A DNA stretch of 7,532 bases, from the NCBI GenBank assembly GCA_964537875.1, contig CAZIDN010000127.1, positions 1 through 7,532 of the forward strand, read 5' to 3'. The notes below the pieces were generated by a model. The model worked only from the letters and a program-made list of their open reading frames with translations. It made no database searches and was not told the DNA's origin. Position 1 is the first letter of the stretch, and each line of letters begins with the position of its first letter. This DNA comes from JAPKZH01 sp964537875. GTDB taxonomy: Bacteria; Acidobacteriota; Aminicenantia; Aminicenantales; UBA4085. Positions 5,639 to 7,532 of the stretch are shown piece after piece. The position numbers and the translations under genes are program-made.

Positions 5639-5652
5639 GCCTCCGGGGAGGC
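5639..5652 (-). promoter_or_regulatory. Leader hairpin next to the ribosome binding site of the DUF4412-type gene
   Basis: In the mRNA, GCCTCC and GGAGGC (5639-5652) form an inverted repeat with a minimal loop, seven bases upstream of the AGGAGG ribosome binding site (5627-5632). The CCTCC half could instead pair with the GGAGG of the ribosome binding site, so two exclusive structures can be drawn. A translational switch is only inference. Confidence 0.35.
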
Positions 5653-5672
5653 GAGCAACGATCGAAAGCGCT

Positions 5673-5701
5673 ATTATAGAGAAAAAATCAACGGTTGGCA
5701 A
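5673..5701 (-). promoter_or_regulatory. Near-consensus promoter of the DUF4412-type gene
   Basis: On the minus strand TTGCCA (5696-5701; 5 of 6) is followed after exactly 17 bases by a perfect TATAAT (5673-5678). The start is predicted near 5666, giving a leader of about 45 bases. It is the best sigma70-type promoter in the window, so the gene is probably well expressed. Confidence 0.75.
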
Positions 5702-5719
5702 TGAAATTCCGCGGAACTC

Positions 5720-5787
5720 CGGGGTCAAAGCTACTTTTTACGCATCTTCCTGACCTGATGCGTGCGTAATGAGTAGGTTTGACCCCG
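5720..5787. repeat. 68-base imperfect inverted repeat, probable MITE/REP-like palindromic element
   Basis: The left arm (5720-5744) begins CGGGGTCAAAGCTACT and the right arm (5763-5787) ends AGTAGGTTTGACCCCG. The 25-base arms match at 22 positions. An inner stem, ACGCATC (5740-5746) with GATGCGT (5757-5763), can close a 10-base loop. It sits exactly between two genes, one base past the glycerate kinase stop (5788-5790) and 19 bases upstream of the DUF4412 -35 box. No T-run follows on either strand, so it is not a typical intrinsic terminator, although it could weakly terminate or protect glycerate kinase mRNA. GTAG tetranucleotides near each arm recall REP/RAYT or IS200/IS605-type elements (inference). 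Confidence 0.72.
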
Positions 5788-7155
5788 TCAATAGAGCAGG
5801 AAAATCCGGATATCCATGACGTTGGTTCCGGTCGGACCGGTCCTGATCAAGCCGCCTACTTTTTGAAAAAAATGGTAGGAATCATTGGCCTCGAGGTATT
5901 CCCGGCCGTCGAGCCCGAGCTCGGCAGCTCTCTGGAGGACGTCATGCGCCGCCCAAGCCCCCGCCGCATCCGTGCCCCCGTCAATGCCGTCCGTCCCGAA
6001 ACTCGCCACCAGCCAATTTATCGGGCTCTCCCCGGATCCGTTCAAAAATCGTTTCTTCATTTCCAAAAGCGCGGCCAGGACGAACTCCTGGTTCCTGCCT
6101 CCCTTACCCTTCCCCCTCACCCGAACGGTGAGTTCACCGCCGCTGAGAAGACAAAGCGGCTGGAGGAGTCTGTTTTTGGATTGAGACAAGCTGTCAAGGA
6201 GCGCGACGTAGCGTTCGGCGGCCTGCCGGGCTTCCCCCCGGTCCCCGGAGGTGAGGATAATGGTCTTGAAGCCGAGCTGCTCGGCCTGCCTCTGGGCCGC
6301 CCTCAGGGCCAGGGCATTATTGCCGATGACAAAAGCGGAGACCTTTTTGAAGATGTCATTGTCTCTTTTCATGGTCTCGGGGAATTTCCCTTCGATCCCG
6401 CCCGCGATCACTTGCCTGACCGGAGTGGGCACCTCGTCCCAATAATCGTATATCTCCAACACGTGTTGGGCATCGGCATATGTCGAAGAATCCCAGTGGA
6501 CAGGACCCGAAGCGATGCTTTCTAAATCATCACCGATGACATCCGATATGGCCAAGCTCACGATGGCGGCCGGATTCGCAGCCAGGGCCAACCGACCGCC
6601 TTTGATGGCCGAAAGGTGCTTGCGGACGGTGTTCAGCTCGGTGATATCAGCGCCCCTCCGGAGGAGCTCTTCCGTCGCGCGCCTCTTTTCCTCCAATGTC
6701 AACCCGGGCACAGGACAGCAGACCTGGGCCGATCCACCGCCCGAAAGGAGGAGGAGCAGAAGATCTTTATCGCCCGCGTTCTGGGCCAGGTTCAGGATCA
6801 GATCTCCGGCCTTGAGGCTCCGGCGGTCGGGAAGAGGATGAGGGGCCGCCAACAGGAGAAGACCCGACAGGAACATTTCCTGGCCCGGGACGCAGACGAC
6901 GATTCCCCTGCGGATGAAATCCCCCGCGATCTTCATGAGGCTCTGGCTCATGGGAAGCGCCGCTTTGCCGAACGCCACCAAGTTGACATTCTCGTACCAG
7001 GATAAATCCAGGGCTTTTCCCTGGATGATCAGGCGGCTGCCGTCCCGAACAACGTTTTTCTTGATCAGGCTCTGCGGGGCGACTTCCTCCAGCGCCGCCC
7101 GCAGGATTTTCTCGGCTTTCTCAAAGTTCCACTCCATTTCCCCCGGGCTATTCAT
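5788..7155 (-). CDS. Glycerate 2-kinase (DUF4147-MOFRL type)
   Basis: It phosphorylates D-glycerate with ATP to 2-phosphoglycerate, feeding serine, glyoxylate or sugar-acid breakdown into lower glycolysis; cytoplasmic. With numbering from the ATG at 7155, the N-terminal DUF4147 domain shows FGKAALPM (Lys at about 64, the expected catalytic Lys), SGGGSA (138-143), LNTVRKHLSAIKGGRLA and SDVIGDDLESIASGPV. The C-terminal MOFRL domain shows LSGGELTV, GKGGRNQEF, GTDGIDGGTDAAGA, NDSYHFF and GPTGTNVMDI. All are intact; 455 residues is normal. After SGGGSA the usual small/hydrophobic run reads QVCCPVPG, which is unusual. The frame also opens further up from a TTG at 7218 with AAGGA before it, but that stretch is AT-rich and overlaps a likely promoter. 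ATG at 7155 or 7137 (EMEWNFEKAEK) is preferred, though neither has a good Shine-Dalgarno. Confidence 0.93.
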   Translation of the reverse strand: MNSPGEMEWNFEKAEKILRAALEEVAPQSLIKKNVVRDGSRLIIQGKALDLSWYENVNLVAFGKAALPMSQSLMKIAGDFIRRGIVVCVPGQEMFLSGLLLLAAPHPLPDRRSLKAGDLILNLAQNAGDKDLLLLLLSGGGSAQVCCPVPGLTLEEKRRATEELLRRGADITELNTVRKHLSAIKGGRLALAANPAAIVSLAISDVIGDDLESIASGPVHWDSSTYADAQHVLEIYDYWDEVPTPVRQVIAGGIEGKFPETMKRDNDIFKKVSAFVIGNNALALRAAQRQAEQLGFKTIILTSGDRGEARQAAERYVALLDSLSQSKNRLLQPLCLLSGGELTVRVRGKGKGGRNQEFVLAALLEMKKRFLNGSGESPINWLVASFGTDGIDGGTDAAGAWAAHDVLQRAAELGLDGREYLEANDSYHFFQKVGGLIRTGPTGTNVMDIRIFLLY

Positions 7156-7186
7156 TTTAAACACAGAAAAATTTTCCTCGGGATCA

Positions 7187-7215
7187 AATATAACTAAATT
7201 TGAACGTTTTGGAAA
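7187..7215 (-). promoter_or_regulatory. Possible promoter of the glycerate kinase gene
   Basis: On the minus strand TTTCCA (7210-7215; 4 of 6) and TATATT (7187-7192; 5 of 6) are separated by 17 bases. The start would be near 7180, about 25 bases before the ATG at 7155. This favours the internal start over the TTG at 7218, which lies upstream of the -35 box. Confidence 0.33.
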
Positions 7216-7218
7216 CAA

Positions 7219-7479
7219 GGTTTCATCCTTCAGAAAGCATCACGTCTTCTATGACTGATCTAGACCCGAATTTGCCGATAGGAGCAGATCATCAACCAAT
7301 AGTGCTTGGCTTTCATTGAAATATATATTTAGAGCCCCCGCCCGATGGGTGGCGTGGTTCGGGGGCCCCCCGGACACTCTTGGACGAGGACCCCTTCACC
7401 AGTTCCCCTCTAAGGAGCACCCTCCCATGAATTCATCGCCAGATGCTCCTTGGAAGGAAGGCAGGGAGCGAAGCGAACG
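7219..7479. other. Intergenic region with GC-rich inverted repeats, no convincing gene
   Basis: About 260 bases between the divergent glycerate kinase gene and the gene beyond the window. AAATATATATTT (7319-7330) is a perfect 12-base palindrome. GCCCCCG (7334-7340) pairs with CGGGGGC (7360-7366) around a 19-base loop. AAGGAGCA (7412-7419) pairs with TGCTCCTT (7444-7451) around a 24-base loop that contains ATGAATTCAT. A tiny frame, MNSSPDAPWKEGRERSER (7427-7483), follows an AAGGAG, but nothing else supports it. The structures could form a leader RNA only if a promoter lies upstream of them; the visible plus-strand promoter lies downstream. Confidence 0.4.
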
Positions 7480-7532
7480 TTGATTATATGAAAGCGCGGC
7501 CGATAATCCGCTAGAATGTGGATGAAGGAGGT
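7480..7532 (+). promoter_or_regulatory. Promoter and Shine-Dalgarno of a plus-strand gene starting just outside the window
   Basis: TTGATT (7480-7485) and GATAAT (7502-7507) are spaced by 16 bases; the start is predicted near 7514. The window ends on GAAGGAGGT (7524-7532), a full Shine-Dalgarno match, so an initiation codon is expected within about 5-10 bases beyond the end. TAGAAT (7512-7517) is an alternative -10 without a matching -35. The leader would be very short. Confidence 0.55.

Noticed and set aside
5720..5787. Palindrome as a standard intrinsic terminator of glycerate kinase
   Set aside because: No U-run follows the stem on the minus strand; kept as a palindromic element instead.
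7444..7470. GGAAGGAAGGCAGG resembling the SRP RNA tetraloop region
   Set aside because: The canonical GGTCCGGAAGG-(A/G)-AGCAGCC context and the long flanking helix are absent.
7427..7483. 18-codon frame MNSSPDAPWKEGRERSER with AAGGAG upstream as a leader peptide
   Set aside because: No regulatory codon run, lies upstream of the best visible promoter start, and the AAGGAG is part of an inverted repeat; likely chance.

Overview
The window is bacterial DNA with a compact layout of Shine-Dalgarno-led genes. It probably comes from a deep-branching Gram-negative lineage. The carbamoyl-phosphate synthase tail is of the CPS-I-like type, there is an exported Met-rich DUF4412-type protein with a signal peptide, and genes are GC-rich while the spacers carrying promoters are AT-rich. 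This mix reminds me of Acidobacteriota or Aminicenantota genomes, but nothing here fixes the taxon.

Layout. 1-756 (+) is the 3' end of carB, followed by a hairpin/T-run terminator. 833-1940 (-) is a two-gene unit: a small AbrB-type regulator with two Cys-Cys pairs, then an arsenite methyltransferase (arsM). It has a clear sigma70-type promoter (TTGACA-17-TATCTT) and a perfect 10-2-10 palindrome over the predicted start site. 2053-3364 (-) is a second two-gene unit: a PadR-family repressor overlapping by 8 bases a membrane protein with a HAAS/DUF1700-like N-terminus. It is preceded by an A-rich, TTGACA-containing promoter region.

3365-4152 has no intact gene. It holds the broken remains of a HicA toxin gene (minus strand; start codon damaged and frame broken at a run of seven A) and the last ~30 codons of its HicB antitoxin. 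Upstream lie an unassigned open segment and a short inverted repeat. 4153-4707 (+) encodes a cysteine-rich, probably exported protein (DUF6144/ATC-hydrolase-like, tentative). 4708-4903 is a short convergent spacer with no clear terminator. 4904-5620 (-) encodes the DUF4412-type protein, with a near-consensus promoter (TTGCCA-17-TATAAT) and a leader hairpin that could compete for its Shine-Dalgarno.

5720-5787 is a near-perfect 68-base inverted repeat, probably a small palindromic mobile or REP-like element, abutting the stop codon of a complete glycerate 2-kinase gene (5788-7155, minus). 7219-7479 has no convincing gene but contains GC-rich inverted repeats. The window ends with a promoter (TTGATT-16-GATAAT) and a full AAGGAGGT Shine-Dalgarno for a plus-strand gene just outside.

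Functionally the window joins unrelated small units: pyrimidine/arginine precursor synthesis (carB), arsenic biotransformation, PadR-controlled membrane functions and glycerate metabolism. The most system-like piece is the AbrB-arsM unit. Its regulator has paired cysteines and its operator-like palindrome sits at the start site, which suggests a non-ArsR way of sensing metalloid. The best hidden feature is the HicBA ruin.
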